DNA of 64,000 nucleotides from Soehngenia longivitae (GTDB lineage: Bacteria; Bacillota; Clostridia; Tissierellales; Tissierellaceae), in assembly GCF_004684055.1 (NCBI RefSeq), contig NZ_SRIB01000001.1, forward strand, positions 236,501-300,500. The letters run 5' to 3'. A model generated the notes under the pieces. The model was given only the letters and a program-made list of their open reading frames with translations. It was not told the DNA's origin and searched no databases. Below are positions 45,679 through 57,390 of the stretch, piece after piece. The position numbers and the translations under genes were made by a program. Each line of letters begins with the position of its first letter. The first letter of the stretch is position 1.

Positions 45679-48600
45679 TTGTACGAATTAAATACATTTG
45701 ATTCAATAAGAATTGGGTTAGCATCTCCAGAAAAAATCAGACAATGGTCTAGAGGAGAAGTAAAAAAACCCGAAACCATTAACTACAGAACGCTAAAACC
45801 AGAGAAAGAAGGACTTTTTTGTGAAAAAATATTTGGTCCAGTAAAAGACTGGGAATGCCACTGTGGGAAATACAAAAGGGTAAGGTATAAAGGTGTTATT
45901 TGCGACAGATGTGGAGTAGAGGTAACAAAGTCAAAGGTAAGAAGAGAAAGACTTGGACATATTGAATTAGCAGCTCCTGTTTCTCATATTTGGTATTTTA
46001 AAGGCATACCAAGTAGAATGGGGCTTATGTTAGATATGAGTCCTAGAGCTTTAGAAAAAGTGCTCTATTTTGCATCATACATTGTATTAGAGGCAGGAGA
46101 CACCCCTTTATACGAAAAACAATTATTAACAGAAGCAGAATACAGAGAATCTTTGGAAAACTATCCAAATAAATTTAAAGCTCAAATGGGAGCAGAAGCA
46201 ATAAAGTATTTGCTACAAAAAATCGACCTCGACAAAGAATCTGAAGAGCTTAGATCTCAACTTAAAGATGCAACAGGGCAGAAGAGAATCAGAATAACAA
46301 GAAGACTTGAAGTCGTTGAATCATTTAGACAATCTGGAAACAGACCAGAATGGATGATACTTGATGTCATACCAGTTATACCACCTGATTTAAGACCAAT
46401 GGTTCAACTTGATGGTGGCAGATTTGCGACTTCAGACTTAAATGACTTATACAGAAGAGTTATAAATAGAAATAATAGATTAAAAAGACTTCTTGATTTA
46501 GGAGCACCTGATATAATTGTAAGAAATGAAAAAAGAATGCTTCAAGAAGCCGTAGATGCATTGATTGACAATGGCAGAAGGGGAAGACCTGTCACAGGCC
46601 CTGGAAATCGACCACTAAAATCACTTTCTGATATGCTAAAAGGAAAGCAAGGTAGATTTAGACAAAACTTACTTGGCAAAAGGGTAGATTATTCGGGAAG
46701 ATCTGTTATAGTAGTAGGTCCTGAGCTCAAATTTTATCAATGTGGCCTTCCAAAGACAATGGCATTAGAGTTATTTAAACCATTTGTTATGAAAAAATTA
46801 GTTGAAGATAATTTAGCTCACAATATAAAATCAGCTAAAAGAATGGTAGAAAGAGTAAAACCTCAAGTATGGGATGTGTTGGAAGAAGTAATAAAAGACC
46901 ATCCAGTTTTATTAAATCGTGCCCCTACGCTTCATAGATTAGGGATACAGGCTTTTGAACCAGTATTAGTTGAAGGTAAAGCTATAAAATTACATCCACT
47001 CGTTTGTACAGCCTACAATGCTGACTTCGATGGAGACCAAATGGCAATACACGTTCCTCTTTCACAAGAGGCACAGGCAGAAGCAAGACTTTTAATGCTT
47101 TCAACTAACAATATATTAGCACCAAAAGATGGTAAGCCAATCACAACTCCATCACAAGACATGGTATTAGGGAGTTATTACCTTACAGTCGAAAGAGATG
47201 GCGAAGAAGGTGAAGGTAAGTACTTTAAAGACTTTGATGAAATGCTTCATGCATATCAAAATGGAGATATTGGCATACATGCTAGAGTAAATGTAAGAAT
47301 GAAATTAAATGATGAGGACAGAGGCAAAATAGTAAATAGCACTGTTGGAAGATTTATTTTCAATGAAAACATTCCGCAAGATTTAGGCTTTGTCGATAGA
47401 TCTAAAGATAAATATTCTCTTGAAATAGATAGAGTGGTAGATAAAAAGTTTTTAGGAATTTTAGTTGATAAATGCTTTAGAAAACATGGAAATGCTGCAA
47501 CTGCAGAGATGTTAGACCACATAAAGGAAATGGGGTACAAGTACTCAACCATTGGAGCTATTACGATATCTATGGGAGATGTAATAGTGCCCGATGAAAA
47601 ATATGTCCTAATAAGAAAAGCTGAAGAAGAAGTAGATAAACTCGAAAGATCATATCGAAGAGGATTGATATCTGATGAAGAAAGATATGAAAGAGTAATT
47701 GAGATTTGGAATAAAACCACTGATGAAGTAACAGATGCTCTTATGAATAGTCTAGATCCGATGAACAACATCTATATTATGGCACTATCAGGAGCGAGAG
47801 GTAGCAAAAACCAAATCAGACAGTTAGCAGGGATGAGAGGGCTGATGGCAAGTGCATCAGGTAGGACAATAGAAGTTCCTATCAAATCAAACTTTAGAGA
47901 AGGACTATCCGTACTTGAATTCTTCATCTCAACACACGGCTCTAGAAAAGGGTTAGCAGATACAGCTTTAAGAACAGCTGACTCAGGTTATCTTACAAGA
48001 AGATTAGTAGATGTAAGCCAAGACATAATAGTGAGAGAAGAAGATTGTGGAACAGATCAATATCTGACAGTAAAGGCATTTATGGATGGTAAAGAAGTAA
48101 TCGAAGAACTAAAAGATAGAATAGAAGGCCGCTACGCTTTTGAAGATATAATAAATCCAGAGAATGGTGAAGTAATAGTAAAAGCAAACACCATGATCAC
48201 AGATGATGAAGCGGAATTCATTCAGAATATAGGCATTAAAGAAGTAAAGGTAAGATCAGTGCTCGGATGTAAGACAAAACATGGAGTTTGTTCACATTGT
48301 TATGGGAGAAATTTAGCAACTGGGAAAGAGGTAAACATTGGAGAAGCAGTAGGTATTATTGCTGCTCAATCAATAGGTGAACCTGGTACTCAACTTACCA
48401 TGAGAACATTCCACACAGGAGGAGTAGCAGCTGCTGAAGATATTACACAAGGTCTACCTAGAGTCGAAGAATTATTTGAAGCTAGAAAGCCTAAAGGACT
48501 TGCGATGATTTCTGAAATCGGTGGGATAGTTTCGATAAATGAAGGTAAAAAGAAGAAAGAAATCACGATTACTTCTGAAAGCGGAGAAAAAGTAACTTAT

Positions 48601-49236
48601 ACAATCCCAAATGGAGCAAGAGTAAAAGTTAAAAATGGAGACGCAATAGAAGCTGGTGATGAAATAACTGATGGAAGTGTAAATCCACATGACATTTTGA
48701 AAATCAAAGGTGTCAAAGGAGTTCAGAATTATATAGTAAAAGAAGTTCAAAAAGTGTATAGACTTCAAGGTGTAGATATCAATGACAAACATATTGAAAT
48801 GATAGTAAGGCAGATGTTATCTAAAATAAAGGTAGAAAGTTCCGGAGATACAGATATGCTGCCAGGAAGTTTAGTAAGCATAATTGAATTTGAAGAAAAA
48901 AACAGAATAGCTGAAGAAAGAGAACTTGAAAAAGCAGTAGGAAGAGTAGCTCTTCTTGGAATCACAAAAGCTTCCTTAGCAACTGATTCTTTCCTTTCAG
49001 CTGCATCCTTCCAAGAAACAACGAGAGTTTTAACTGAAGCTGCTACTAAAGGCAAAGAGGATAAATTAATCGGGTTAAAAGAGAATGTAATTATTGGGAA
49101 ACTAATTCCTGCAGGCACCGGAATGAAAATTTACAACAATATTAAACTAATCGATGAAGAACAAAATGTAGTAAAAGAGTTAGAGAGCGATGAAATTCAA
49201 AAAGATGAAACTCAAATGGAAGAAAGCCTAGTATAG
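45679..49236 (+). CDS. rpoC: DNA-directed RNA polymerase subunit beta'
   Basis: A 1185-residue beta-prime subunit. The N-terminal zinc site is [20 protein letters not shown], the Mg-binding catalytic loop is [11 protein letters not shown], and the second zinc cluster is in [14 protein letters not shown]. The trigger-loop region [21 protein letters not shown] is complete. The start is TTG at 45679 ([20 protein letters not shown]), 10 bases past AAAGGAGAG. The long insertions of proteobacteria are absent, as expected in Firmicutes. Confidence 0.97.
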   Translation: MYELNTFDSIRIGLASPEKIRQWSRGEVKKPETINYRTLKPEKEGLFCEKIFGPVKDWECHCGKYKRVRYKGVICDRCGVEVTKSKVRRERLGHIELAAPVSHIWYFKGIPSRMGLMLDMSPRALEKVLYFASYIVLEAGDTPLYEKQLLTEAEYRESLENYPNKFKAQMGAEAIKYLLQKIDLDKESEELRSQLKDATGQKRIRITRRLEVVESFRQSGNRPEWMILDVIPVIPPDLRPMVQLDGGRFATSDLNDLYRRVINRNNRLKRLLDLGAPDIIVRNEKRMLQEAVDALIDNGRRGRPVTGPGNRPLKSLSDMLKGKQGRFRQNLLGKRVDYSGRSVIVVGPELKFYQCGLPKTMALELFKPFVMKKLVEDNLAHNIKSAKRMVERVKPQVWDVLEEVIKDHPVLLNRAPTLHRLGIQAFEPVLVEGKAIKLHPLVCTAYNADFDGDQMAIHVPLSQEAQAEARLLMLSTNNILAPKDGKPITTPSQDMVLGSYYLTVERDGEEGEGKYFKDFDEMLHAYQNGDIGIHARVNVRMKLNDEDRGKIVNSTVGRFIFNENIPQDLGFVDRSKDKYSLEIDRVVDKKFLGILVDKCFRKHGNAATAEMLDHIKEMGYKYSTIGAITISMGDVIVPDEKYVLIRKAEEEVDKLERSYRRGLISDEERYERVIEIWNKTTDEVTDALMNSLDPMNNIYIMALSGARGSKNQIRQLAGMRGLMASASGRTIEVPIKSNFREGLSVLEFFISTHGSRKGLADTALRTADSGYLTRRLVDVSQDIIVREEDCGTDQYLTVKAFMDGKEVIEELKDRIEGRYAFEDIINPENGEVIVKANTMITDDEAEFIQNIGIKEVKVRSVLGCKTKHGVCSHCYGRNLATGKEVNIGEAVGIIAAQSIGEPGTQLTMRTFHTGGVAAAEDITQGLPRVEELFEARKPKGLAMISEIGGIVSINEGKKKKEITITSESGEKVTYTIPNGARVKVKNGDAIEAGDEITDGSVNPHDILKIKGVKGVQNYIVKEVQKVYRLQGVDINDKHIEMIVRQMLSKIKVESSGDTDMLPGSLVSIIEFEEKNRIAEERELEKAVGRVALLGITKASLATDSFLSAASFQETTRVLTEAATKGKEDKLIGLKENVIIGKLIPAGTGMKIYNNIKLIDEEQNVVKELESDEIQKDETQMEESLV

Positions 49237-49246
49237 TAAAATATTG

Positions 49247-49275
49247 TTGACAGCTTAACAAGCAAATGTTAAAAT
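49247..49275 (+). promoter_or_regulatory. Promoter before the L7Ae-like gene and str operon
   Basis: TTGACA (49247-49252), 17 bases, TAAAAT (49270-49275), with TGT extended -10. It starts 10 bases after the rpoC stop and gives a leader of about 80 bases that contains the next hairpin. Confidence 0.85.
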
Positions 49276-49305
49276 TTTATAGTGGCAAAATAGCAGAAGG
49301 ACTTG

Positions 49306-49350
49306 ACATAAGATTATGTAGTCAAACTACATAATCTTATGTGTTGTTTT
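49306..49350 (+). terminator. Strong hairpin (terminator or attenuator) in the L7Ae-like leader
   Basis: A 16-bp uninterrupted stem (49306-49321 with 49327-49342) with loop TCAAA and tail GTTGTTTT, ending just before the SD of the L7Ae-like gene. Because a promoter lies upstream of it, it may attenuate the str operon as well as end rpoBC transcription. Confidence 0.8.
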
Positions 49351-49363
49351 AAGGAGGGTCATT

Positions 49364-49612
49364 ATGCTTCAAAGATTAAAGACTGAAGAAAAAGTCATAG
49401 GAACAAAACAAGTAAAAAGAGCTATCTCCAAAGATGAAGTAAGTTTAGTATTTATAGCAAAAGATGCCGACATAAAACTTAAGAGTGAAATAGAAAATTT
49501 ATGCAAAGAGAAGAAAGTACCAATTGAGTATGTCGAGAAGATGAAAGAATTAGGAGAAGCTTGTGGTATTGATATTAATGCAGCCACCGCTGCGTTATTA
49601 AATAAAAATTAA
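49364..49612 (+). CDS. L7Ae/L30e-family ribosomal protein (YbxF-like)
   Basis: An 82-residue protein of the L7Ae/L30e/S12e/Gadd45 family that binds kink-turn RNA. Typical features are the opening helix-strand and [23 protein letters not shown], then [32 protein letters not shown]. The Bacillus counterpart (YbxF) lies at the same place before rpsL. The partner RNA is not known for certain; the strong leader hairpin could be a target. SD AAGGAGGG. Confidence 0.9.
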   Translation: MLQRLKTEEKVIGTKQVKRAISKDEVSLVFIAKDADIKLKSEIENLCKEKKVPIEYVEKMKELGEACGIDINAATAALLNKN

Positions 49613-49625
49613 AGGAGGTGCTTTA

Positions 49626-50045
49626 ATGCCAACAATCAACCAACTCATTAGAAAAGAAAGGGAAAAGGTAGTTTACAAATCAAAATCACCTGCATTGGGA
49701 GTTAATTTAAACACATTAAAGAAAAAGGAAACAAAATCTAATTCTCCTCAAAAAAGAGGCGTATGTGTAGCAGTTAGAACTGTAACTCCTAAAAAACCTA
49801 ACTCAGCTTTGAGAAAGGTAGCAAGGGTAAGACTTACAAATGGTTACGAAGTAGCAGCCTATATCCCTGGAATAGGACATAACTTGCAAGAGCATAGTGT
49901 TGTTCTAATAAGAGGAGGAAGAGTAAAGGACCTACCTGGTGTGAGATATCACATTGTAAGGGGTACATTAGATACTGCAGGTGTAGATAAGAGAATGCAA
50001 GGCAGATCTAAGTACGGGGCAAAGAAGCCAAAAGCTAAGAAATAA
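49626..50045 (+). CDS. rpsL: 30S ribosomal protein S12
   Basis: A 139-residue S12 at the decoding centre. The streptomycin-related stretches [19 protein letters not shown] and [15 protein letters not shown] carry the usual lysines, so no resistance change is visible. The N-terminal arm [12 protein letters not shown] and the C-terminal [10 protein letters not shown] are standard. It is 14 bases from the L7Ae-like gene with SD AAAGGAGGTG. Confidence 0.97.
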   Translation: MPTINQLIRKEREKVVYKSKSPALGVNLNTLKKKETKSNSPQKRGVCVAVRTVTPKKPNSALRKVARVRLTNGYEVAAYIPGIGHNLQEHSVVLIRGGRVKDLPGVRYHIVRGTLDTAGVDKRMQGRSKYGAKKPKAKK

Positions 50046-50046
50046 C

Positions 50047-50086
50047 GTGCTTGAAATGCTTTATATATAGATGCATTTTAAGGCAC
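50047..50086 (+). promoter_or_regulatory. Intergenic hairpin between rpsL and rpsG
   Basis: GTGCTTGAAATGC (50047-50059) pairs with GCATTTTAAGGCAC (50073-50086) with one mismatch and one bulge; a smaller CGGT/ACCG hairpin follows. S7 represses translation through this intergenic region in E. coli, so it may be a comparable site, but the sequence does not prove it. Confidence 0.35.
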
Positions 50087-50141
50087 AACGGTTAACACCG
50101 AGTACCAATGAATCTACTACATGGTTAAGGAGGGAAGAAAA

Positions 50142-50612
50142 GTGCCAAGAAAAGGACCAGTTTCAAAGAGAGAAGTTATGCCTGATCCAATATATGAAGA
50201 TGTATTAGTAACGAAATTAATAAATGCAGTTATGTTGGATGGTAAAAAAGGGATTGCACAAAATATTGTATACAGTGCATTCGACTACATTAAAGAAAAG
50301 ACAAATGAAGACCCATTAGAGGTATTTTACAGAGCTATGAACAATATCATGCCTGTGTTAGAGGTCAAAGCAAGAAGAATTGGTGGTGCAAACTATCAAG
50401 TTCCTATTGAAGTAAGACCAGACAGAAGAGAAACTCTAGGGCTAAGATGGTTAGTAAACTATTCTAGAGCTAGAGGAGAAAAAACAATGATAGAAAGACT
50501 TGCAAAAGAAATTTTAGACGCATCAAATGGCGTTGGAGCAAGTGTTAAGAAAAGAGAAGATACACATAAGATGGCTGAAGCAAACAAAGCTTTTGCTCAC
50601 TATAGATGGTAG
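50142..50612 (+). CDS. rpsG: 30S ribosomal protein S7
   Basis: A 156-residue S7 ([30 protein letters not shown]...) that organises the 3' major domain of 16S rRNA. GTG 50142 is chosen because AAGGAGGG lies 8 bases upstream; an ATG at 50121 would place the SD inside the gene. The C-terminal [21 protein letters not shown] is intact. Confidence 0.97.
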   Translation: MPRKGPVSKREVMPDPIYEDVLVTKLINAVMLDGKKGIAQNIVYSAFDYIKEKTNEDPLEVFYRAMNNIMPVLEVKARRIGGANYQVPIEVRPDRRETLGLRWLVNYSRARGEKTMIERLAKEILDASNGVGASVKKREDTHKMAEANKAFAHYRW

Positions 50613-50670
50613 TTTATAGTTATTTATGTGGATGGGACCTAAATTTTAAAGCAAGTAAGGAGGAAAAATT

Positions 50671-52737
50671 GTGCCAAGACAAGTACCACTAGAGAGAACT
50701 AGAAATATCGGCATAATGGCGCATATTGATGCAGGTAAGACAACCACCACAGAGAGAATTTTATTTTATACAGGGAAAATCCACAAAATTGGCGAGACCC
50801 ATGAGGGTGCAGCTCAAATGGACTGGATGGAACAAGAACAAGAAAGAGGTATCACAATAACCTCCGCAGCAACTACAGCTTTCTGGAAAGATCATAGGAT
50901 CAATATTATTGATACACCAGGACACGTAGACTTTACAGTAGAGGTTGAAAGATCGTTAAGAGTATTGGATGGAGCGGTTGCTCTGTTCTGTGCAAAAGGC
51001 GGAGTTGAACCTCAATCAGAAACAGTTTGGAGACAAGCTGACAAGTATAAAGTACCAAGATTAGCTTTCGTAAATAAAATGGATATTGTTGGTGCAGACT
51101 TTTTCAGAGTAATAGAAATGATGAAGACTAGATTAAGTGCAAACCCAGTACCTGTTCAATTGCCTATCGGGAGAGAAGATAGTTTTATTGGTATAATTGA
51201 TTTAATTGAAATGAATGCCAAGGTTTATCATGATGACTTAGGCCAAAATATAGAAACTATAGAAATTCCAGCCGATATGTTAGATTTAGCAAATGAATAT
51301 AGAGAAAAACTGTTAGAATCAGTTTCTGAATATGATGAAGAGTTGATGATTAAATATTTAGAAGGCGAAGAGATATCAACTGAAGAAATAAAAAAAGCAT
51401 TAAGAAAAGGAACACTTGCTGTAAAAGCTACTCCAGTATTATGCGGTTCTTCTTACAAAAACAAAGGCGTTCAGATACTTCTTGATGCTGTAATTGAATA
51501 TTTACCTTCACCAATCGATATACCTTCAATTGTTGGAATAAATCCAGAAACTGAAGAAGAAGAAGTAAGACATCCTTCAGATGATGAACCTTTTTCAGCG
51601 TTAGCTTTCAAAATAGTATCAGACCCATTTGTTGGGAAATTAGCTTATGTCAGAGTTTATTCAGGGATATTAAAATCTGGAAGCTATGTTTTAAACACAA
51701 CAAAAGGGAAAAAAGAAAGAGTTGGCCGTTTATTGATGATGCATGCTAACAAGAGAGAAGAAATAGAAGAAATCCATGCTGGAGACATTGCTGCTGTAGT
51801 TGGTTTAAAAGATACAACAACAGGGGATACATTATCAGTTGATACAAATCCTATCATACTAGAAAAAATGGAATTTCCAGAACCGGTTATTCACGTAGCT
51901 ATTGAACCGAAGACCAAAGCAGGCCAAGAAAAAATGTCACAAGCTCTAGCAAAATTAGCTGAAGAAGATCCTACATTTAGAGCATATACAGATGAAGAAA
52001 CAGGGCAGACAATAATAGCTGGAATGGGAGAACTTCATCTTGAAATAATCGTAGATAGACTGCTGAGAGAATTTAAAGTTGAGGCAAATGTAGGAAATCC
52101 TCAAGTTGCATATAAAGAATCTATCACAAAAACAGCTGAAGCAGAAGGTAAATACATCAGACAATCAGGCGGTAGAGGACAATACGGACATGTCAAACTC
52201 AGAGTAGAACCACAAGAACCTGGGAAAGGATATGAATTTGTAAATGCTATCGTAGGTGGAGTCATACCAAAAGAATACATTGGAGCAGTAAATAATGGAA
52301 TTCAAGAAGCACTTCAATCAGGTATTTTAGGTGGATATCCAGTACTAGATGTTAAAGTGACTTTATTCGATGGATCTTATCATGAAGTTGACTCATCTGA
52401 AATGGCATTTAAGATAGCTGGTTCTATGGGAGTCAGAGAAGCAATAAGAAAAGCAGACCCAGTATTATTAGAGCCTATCATGAAAGTTGAAGTAACTGTA
52501 CCAGAAGAGTACATGGGTGATGTAATTGGCGATATTAACTCTCGTAGAGGAAGAATGGAAGGAATGGAATTGGTTAACGGAGCACAAATCATCAGAGCAT
52601 ATGTACCTTTAGCTGAAATGTTTGGATACGCTACAATATTGAGATCCAACACTCAAGGTAGAGGAAATTATGTAATGCAATTTGATCATTATGAACCAGT
52701 TCCTAATAGCATAGCTGAAAAAATTCTAAAGAAATAA
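50671..52737 (+). CDS. fusA: Elongation factor G
   Basis: A 688-residue EF-G that catalyses translocation and helps recycle ribosomes. G1 is [20 protein letters not shown]3 [10 protein letters not shown]4 NKMD. Domain IV keeps [16 protein letters not shown] and domain [25 protein letters not shown] start at 50671 after AAGGAGG. The last codons of fusA are repeated upstream of the other tuf copy, marking the duplication edge. It is distinct from the EF-G-like protein at 15.9 kb. Confidence 0.98.
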   Translation: MPRQVPLERTRNIGIMAHIDAGKTTTTERILFYTGKIHKIGETHEGAAQMDWMEQEQERGITITSAATTAFWKDHRINIIDTPGHVDFTVEVERSLRVLDGAVALFCAKGGVEPQSETVWRQADKYKVPRLAFVNKMDIVGADFFRVIEMMKTRLSANPVPVQLPIGREDSFIGIIDLIEMNAKVYHDDLGQNIETIEIPADMLDLANEYREKLLESVSEYDEELMIKYLEGEEISTEEIKKALRKGTLAVKATPVLCGSSYKNKGVQILLDAVIEYLPSPIDIPSIVGINPETEEEEVRHPSDDEPFSALAFKIVSDPFVGKLAYVRVYSGILKSGSYVLNTTKGKKERVGRLLMMHANKREEIEEIHAGDIAAVVGLKDTTTGDTLSVDTNPIILEKMEFPEPVIHVAIEPKTKAGQEKMSQALAKLAEEDPTFRAYTDEETGQTIIAGMGELHLEIIVDRLLREFKVEANVGNPQVAYKESITKTAEAEGKYIRQSGGRGQYGHVKLRVEPQEPGKGYEFVNAIVGGVIPKEYIGAVNNGIQEALQSGILGGYPVLDVKVTLFDGSYHEVDSSEMAFKIAGSMGVREAIRKADPVLLEPIMKVEVTVPEEYMGDVIGDINSRRGRMEGMELVNGAQIIRAYVPLAEMFGYATILRSNTQGRGNYVMQFDHYEPVPNSIAEKILKK

Positions 52738-53955
52738 TATTAGGATTAGGAGGAATAAAAAATGGCAAAGCAAAAATTTGAAAGAACAAAACCCCACGTA
52801 AACATTGGGACAATAGGACACGTAGACCATGGTAAGACTACATTAACAGCAGCAATCACATTAGTATTGAATAAAAGATACGGATCAGGTGAATTCGTAA
52901 GCTACGACAACATAGACAAAGCACCAGAAGAAAGAGAAAGAGGAATAACAATCTCAACATCACACGTAGAATATGAAACACCAAAAAGACACTATGCACA
53001 CGTAGACTGTCCAGGACACGCTGACTATGTAAAGAACATGATCACAGGAGCAGCACAAATGGACGGAGCAATACTAGTAGTATCAGCAGCAGACGGACCA
53101 ATGCCACAAACAAGAGAACACATACTACTATCAAGGCAAGTAGGAGTACCAAAGATAATAGTATTTTTAAACAAAGCAGACATGGTAGACGACCCTGAAT
53201 TAATCGAACTAGTAGAAATGGAAGTAAGAGAACTACTAAACGAATATGAATTTGACGGAGACAACACACCAATCATAGTAGGCTCAGCACTAAAAGCGCT
53301 AGAAGATCCAGATGGGGAATGGGGAGACAAGATAATAGAATTAATGGAAGCAGTAGATGAATACATTCCACAACCAGAAAGACAAACAGACAAACCATTC
53401 CTAATGCCAGTAGAAGACGTATTCTCAATCACAGGAAGAGGAACAGTAGCAACAGGAAGAGTAGAAAGAGGAACAATCAAAGTAGGCGAAAGCGTAGAAA
53501 TAGTAGGATTAACAGAAGAACCAAGAACAGTAGTAGTAACAGGGCTAGAAATGTTCAAGAAACTACTAGACGAAGCACAAGCAGGAGACAACATAGGAGT
53601 ACTATTAAGAGGAGTACAAAGGAACGAAATCGAAAGAGGCCAAGTACTAGCAAAACCAAAGACAATAAAACCACACAAGAAATTTGACGCAGAAGTATAT
53701 GTATTAAGCAAAGAAGAAGGCGGAAGGCACACACCATTCTTCAATGGATACAGACCACAATTTTTCTTTGGGACAACAGATGTAACAGGGAACATTCAAT
53801 TGCAAGAAGGAGTAGAAATGGTAATGCCAGGAGACAACGCAAGATTTAGCATTGAGCTAATCACTCCAGTAGCAATGGAAGAAGGGCAAAGATTCGCTAT
53901 AAGAGAAGGCGGAAGGACAGTAGGAGCAGGAGTTGTAACTAAGGTTTACGAATAA
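52731..53955 (+). repeat. Duplicated tuf block, copy 2 (other copy 36592-37816)
   Basis: This copy begins inside the last fusA codons (GAAATAATATTAGG) and ends with the tuf stop. Its context (fusA-tuf) is the ancestral str operon, so it is probably the donor. Confidence 0.9.
52762..53955 (+). CDS. tuf: Elongation factor Tu, copy 2
   Basis: A 397-residue EF-Tu whose protein is identical to the copy at 36.6 kb. It is the last gene of the rpsL-rpsG-fusA-tuf operon, 24 bases after fusA, followed by a large terminator hairpin. Codon use is as extreme as in copy 1. Motifs [17 protein letters not shown] and NKADM are all intact. Confidence 0.98.
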   Translation: MAKQKFERTKPHVNIGTIGHVDHGKTTLTAAITLVLNKRYGSGEFVSYDNIDKAPEERERGITISTSHVEYETPKRHYAHVDCPGHADYVKNMITGAAQMDGAILVVSAADGPMPQTREHILLSRQVGVPKIIVFLNKADMVDDPELIELVEMEVRELLNEYEFDGDNTPIIVGSALKALEDPDGEWGDKIIELMEAVDEYIPQPERQTDKPFLMPVEDVFSITGRGTVATGRVERGTIKVGESVEIVGLTEEPRTVVVTGLEMFKKLLDEAQAGDNIGVLLRGVQRNEIERGQVLAKPKTIKPHKKFDAEVYVLSKEEGGRHTPFFNGYRPQFFFGTTDVTGNIQLQEGVEMVMPGDNARFSIELITPVAMEEGQRFAIREGGRTVGAGVVTKVYE

Positions 53956-53962
53956 TTGACAT

Positions 53963-53996
53963 ACTAAAAGAAGGAATATTCATTCCTTCTTTTAGT
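53963..53996 (+). terminator. Terminator after tuf copy 2
   Basis: A 15-bp perfect stem (53963-53977 with 53982-53996), loop ATTC. The 3' arm ends CCTTCTTTTAG, so the T-rich tail is in the outer stem and the hairpin would also read from the other strand. Confidence 0.85.
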
Positions 53997-54040
53997 GCTG
54001 TCTATGTGTAATTTTTTTCAAATAAAAATGAAAAAAATGC

Positions 54041-54069
54041 TTGTAGTATGGCTATTTATAGTGTAAACT
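54041..54069 (+). promoter_or_regulatory. Probable S10 operon promoter
   Basis: TTGTAG (54041-54046), 17 bases, TAAACT (54064-54069). Transcription would begin around 54076 and give a leader of about 200 bases before rpsJ. Confidence 0.5.
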
Positions 54070-54089
54070 ATAGTAGTGTCTAAAATTAT

Positions 54090-54260
54090 GGCATTGCGAT
54101 GAGGTAAGAGGTTGCTGCAGTTTGTGCAGGTAATTTTTACTGAGAATGTCCGGTTTCAAATCGGGCGACTTTAAGACGTTTCGATAATTAAAAAAAAGCT
54201 GGTAAACACCCGGCTAAGTTTATCGGTGTCTTAAGTCGCATGTCAAGTAAACATGCGATA
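54090..54260 (+). promoter_or_regulatory. Structured S10 operon leader RNA
   Basis: No gene lies at 53956-54275. Within the leader, GCGACTTTAAGAC (54165-54177) pairs with GTCTTAAGTCGC (54228-54239) with one bulged T. Inside this are CGATAA/TTATCG (54182-54187 with 54220-54225) and a GCTGG/CCGGC hairpin (54198-54202 with 54210-54214). A 7-bp hairpin, CGCATGT/ACATGCG (54237-54243 with 54251-54257), shares three bases with the first stem and ends before the SD. The mutually exclusive stems suggest control of S10-spc translation or transcription. Confidence 0.7.
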
Positions 54261-54275
54261 GAAGGAGGGAAATCA

Positions 54276-54587
54276 ATGGCAAACAATCAAAAAATTAGAA
54301 TTAGGTTAAAAGCTTATGATCATGAACTTTTAGATTCTTCTGCTGCGAAAATTGTTGAAACAGCAAAGAGAACAGGAGCAACAGTTTCTGGGCCTATACC
54401 ATTGCCTACTGAAAAGGAAATAGTTACTATCCTTAGGGCAGTGCATAAATACAAGGATTCCAGAGAACAATTTGAGCAAAGAACTCATAAAAGACTCATA
54501 GACATAATCAATCCTAACCAAAAAACAGTAGATTCACTTATGAAGCTGAATTTGCCTGCAGGTGTAGACATTGAAATAAAACTATAG
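54276..54587 (+). CDS. rpsJ: 30S ribosomal protein S10
   Basis: A 103-residue S10 ([45 protein letters not shown]) that also acts as NusE in antitermination. ATG 54276 follows GAAGGAGGG; the open frame back to 54240 comes from the leader. It is the first gene of the S10-spc operon. Confidence 0.97.
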   Translation: MANNQKIRIRLKAYDHELLDSSAAKIVETAKRTGATVSGPIPLPTEKEIVTILRAVHKYKDSREQFEQRTHKRLIDIINPNQKTVDSLMKLNLPAGVDIEIKL

Positions 54588-54637
54588 AAATTTATATGAT
54601 TGCTTAGGCAATCCGCTATAAAAATGGAGGTGTAATG

Positions 54638-55264
54638 ATGAAGAACATATTAGGCAGAAAAATAGGAATGACTCAAATATTCCTTGAAAATGGAGATGTA
54701 GTTCCAGTAACAGTTATCGAAGCAGGTCCTGTATATGTAGTTCAAAAAAAGACTAAAGAAAAAGAAGGCTACAATGCAATTCAAGTTGCATTTGGAGACG
54801 TGAAAGAAAGAAGAGTCATAAAGCCAATAAAAGGACACTTCGACAAAGCAAATGTCGCATATAAAAAATATTTAAGAGAATTTAAAGTTGAAAATCCAGA
54901 TGAATTTGAAATCGGCCAAGAGATCAAAGCAGATGTATTTTCAGTTGGGGATAAAGTAGATGTAACAGGAACTTCAAAAGGAAAAGGGACACAAGGTGTC
55001 ATTAAGAGACATGGATTTGGAAGAGGTAGAGAATCTCACGGTTCTAAATTCCACAGAATGCCTGGAGGTATGTCGGCAGGAACTTATCCTGGAAGAGTAT
55101 TCAAAGGCCATAGAATGATGGGAAGAATGGGAAATGAGAAAGTTACTGTACAAAACTTACAAGTTGTAAGAGTTGATGCAGATAAAAATTTACTTCTTAT
55201 AAAAGGAGCAGTTCCAGGGCCTAAAAAAGGTTTAGTAGTAATTAAAGAAACAGTAAAGAAGTAA
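54638..55264 (+). CDS. rplC: 50S ribosomal protein L3
   Basis: A 208-residue L3 ([31 protein letters not shown]) that nucleates 50S assembly and reaches the peptidyl-transferase centre through the loop [31 protein letters not shown]. Two ATGs are adjacent at 54635 and 54638; the second has better spacing (7 bases) from GGAGG. Confidence 0.96.
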   Translation: MKNILGRKIGMTQIFLENGDVVPVTVIEAGPVYVVQKKTKEKEGYNAIQVAFGDVKERRVIKPIKGHFDKANVAYKKYLREFKVENPDEFEIGQEIKADVFSVGDKVDVTGTSKGKGTQGVIKRHGFGRGRESHGSKFHRMPGGMSAGTYPGRVFKGHRMMGRMGNEKVTVQNLQVVRVDADKNLLLIKGAVPGPKKGLVVIKETVKK

Positions 55265-55288
55265 TTTTTTCACGAAAGGAGGATTAAA

Positions 55289-55912
55289 ATGCCTAAAGTT
55301 AATGTTTACAATATAAACGGAGAAGTAGTAGAAGAAATGGAACTTAGCGATGACATTTTCGGCATTGAGATAAATGAACACGCTGTATACGAAGTAGTAA
55401 AAAACCAATTAGCTAACAAAAGACAAGGCACTCAATCTGCTAAAACAAGAGCAGAAGTTAGAGGCGGTGGAAGAAAGCCTTGGAGACAAAAAGGAACTGG
55501 TAGGGCAAGACAAGGAAGCATTCGTTCACCACAATGGAAAGGTGGAGGAGTTGTATTTGCACCAAAGCCAAGAGATTATAGTTACAGTGTGCCAAAGAAA
55601 GTCAAAAGATTAGCTTTAAAATCAGTGCTAACTTCAAAAGTTTTAGAAAATGAAATTATTGTAGTTGATGAGTTAAACTTGAATGCTCCTAAGACTAAAG
55701 AAATGATCAATGTATTGAAAAATTTGAAAGCTGATAAAAAAGCGTTGATAGTAATAGATAAAAAGGATGAAAATGTAATATTAGCATCGAGAAACATTCC
55801 AAATGTACAAACAGCATATGTAAACACAATCAATGTTTATGACATATTAAAATACAATTCATTCATAATTACTAAAGAGGCTGTTAAAAAAGTGGAGGAG
55901 GTGTATGCATAA
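55289..55912 (+). CDS. rplD: 50S ribosomal protein L4
   Basis: A 207-residue L4. The extended loop ([32 protein letters not shown]) lines the exit tunnel. In E. coli L4 represses the S10 operon; the leader here is structurally different, so the same role cannot be claimed. Its stop overlaps the rplW start by one base (TAATG). Confidence 0.96.
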   Translation: MPKVNVYNINGEVVEEMELSDDIFGIEINEHAVYEVVKNQLANKRQGTQSAKTRAEVRGGGRKPWRQKGTGRARQGSIRSPQWKGGGVVFAPKPRDYSYSVPKKVKRLALKSVLTSKVLENEIIVVDELNLNAPKTKEMINVLKNLKADKKALIVIDKKDENVILASRNIPNVQTAYVNTINVYDILKYNSFIITKEAVKKVEEVYA

Positions 55913-56202
55913 TGCAAATTCCACACGATATAATCATAGAGCCAATAATAACTGAAAAAAGCATGGAAGATATGGAAGAAAGAAAATACACATTTGTTGT
56001 CGATAAACATGCGAATAAGTCAGAAATAAAAAAGGCCGTAGAAAATATATTTGGAGTTAAAGTGGAAAAAGTAAACACTATGAATATGCTTGGGAAAGAA
56101 AAAAGACAAGGATATACAAAGGGAAGAAGACCAAGCTGGAAAAAAGCAATAGTGAAATTAACTGAGGACTCTAAATCAATAGAATTCTTCGAAGGTATGT
56201 AA
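55912..56202 (+). CDS. rplW: 50S ribosomal protein L23
   Basis: A 96-residue L23 ([44 protein letters not shown]) at the tunnel exit, where it contacts trigger factor and SRP. It is coupled to rplD by a one-base overlap, with the SD GGAGGTG inside the rplD end. Confidence 0.96.
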   Translation: MQIPHDIIIEPIITEKSMEDMEERKYTFVVDKHANKSEIKKAVENIFGVKVEKVNTMNMLGKEKRQGYTKGRRPSWKKAIVKLTEDSKSIEFFEGM

Positions 56203-56229
56203 TTGTAAAACTAAAAGGAGGGAAAACAA

Positions 56230-57060
56230 ATGGGTATCAGGAAATTTAAACCTACTTCCCCTGCACTAAGACAGATGAGTGTGTCAACATTTGAAGAAAT
56301 TACCAAGACTGAGCCTGAAAAGTCACTATTGGTTAGTTTAAATAGAAGCAGCGGGAGAAACGCCCAAGGTAGGATAACTATTCGACACAGAGGCGGCGGA
56401 GCAAAGAGAAAATATAGAATAATAGACTTTAAAAGAGATAAAGATGGTATTCCAGGGAAAGTAGCATCCATAGAATACGATCCAAATAGAACAGCTAACA
56501 TAGCTCTTATAAATTATGCAGATGGAGAAAAAAGATACATCATCGCTCCACATAATTTAAAAGTTGGAGATGTCATTTACTCAGGTGAAGATGCAGATAT
56601 AAAAGTAGGGAATTCTCTGAAGTTAAAAGACATTCCTGTTGGAACTACAGTACACAATGTAGAATTAAAACCTGGGAAAGGAGCTCAATTAGCCAGATCA
56701 GCTGGAGCTGAAGCTCAATTAATGGGTAAAGAGGGCAAATATGCTCAATTGAGATTGCCATCAGGTGAATTTAGATTAGTTCCAATTGAATGCCGAGCAA
56801 CAATAGGTCAAGTAGGAAACATTGACCATGAGATTGTAACAATAGGTAAAGCTGGTAGAAAAAGACATATGGGAATAAGACCTACAGTAAGAGGATCAGC
56901 AATGAACCCAGTAGATCACCCACATGGCGGTGGAGAAGGAAGAGCACCTATAGGATTGCCATCACCAATGACACCATGGGGCAAACCAGCATTAGGATAT
57001 AAGACGAGAAAGAAAAATAAAAAATCCAACCAATATATAATTAGAAGAAGGACAAAATAG
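56230..57060 (+). CDS. rplB: 50S ribosomal protein L2
   Basis: A 276-residue L2, needed for subunit joining and peptidyl transfer. The start is [17 protein letters not shown]; the highly conserved [19 protein letters not shown] loop with its key histidine is near residues 219-237. Strong SD AAAAGGAGGG. Confidence 0.97.
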   Translation: MGIRKFKPTSPALRQMSVSTFEEITKTEPEKSLLVSLNRSSGRNAQGRITIRHRGGGAKRKYRIIDFKRDKDGIPGKVASIEYDPNRTANIALINYADGEKRYIIAPHNLKVGDVIYSGEDADIKVGNSLKLKDIPVGTTVHNVELKPGKGAQLARSAGAEAQLMGKEGKYAQLRLPSGEFRLVPIECRATIGQVGNIDHEIVTIGKAGRKRHMGIRPTVRGSAMNPVDHPHGGGEGRAPIGLPSPMTPWGKPALGYKTRKKNKKSNQYIIRRRTK

Positions 57061-57084
57061 GAATTTGTGAAAGGAGGAAACGAA

Positions 57085-57372
57085 ATGGGCAGATCCTTAA
57101 AGAAAGGACCTTTCATTGATGACCACCTACTAAAAAAAGTAGAGGAACTCAATAAAACAAACGAGAAAAAAGTAATTAAGACCTGGTCTCGCAGATCTAC
57201 TATATATCCTGAATTAGTCGGGCACACTATTGCTGTCCACGATGGGAGAAAGCATGTACCTGTATATATAACTGAAGATATGGTAGGGCACAAGCTTGGA
57301 GAATTTGTATTGACAAGAACATTCAGAAGCCATGTTGATAAAACAGAAAAATCATCAGGTGTAAAAAAATAA
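57085..57372 (+). CDS. rpsS: 30S ribosomal protein S19
   Basis: A 95-residue S19 ([22 protein letters not shown]) with the [30 protein letters not shown] core, located in the 30S head. ATG 57085 follows AAAGGAGG; the frame opens back to 57067, before the SD. Confidence 0.97.
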   Translation: MGRSLKKGPFIDDHLLKKVEELNKTNEKKVIKTWSRRSTIYPELVGHTIAVHDGRKHVPVYITEDMVGHKLGEFVLTRTFRSHVDKTEKSSGVKK

Positions 57373-57390
57373 AGTGAAGGAGGTATAATC

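Noticed and set aside
53956-53961. TTGACA just after the tuf copy 2 stop as a promoter
   Set aside because: No -10 at suitable spacing is found, and the following bases form the terminator stem.
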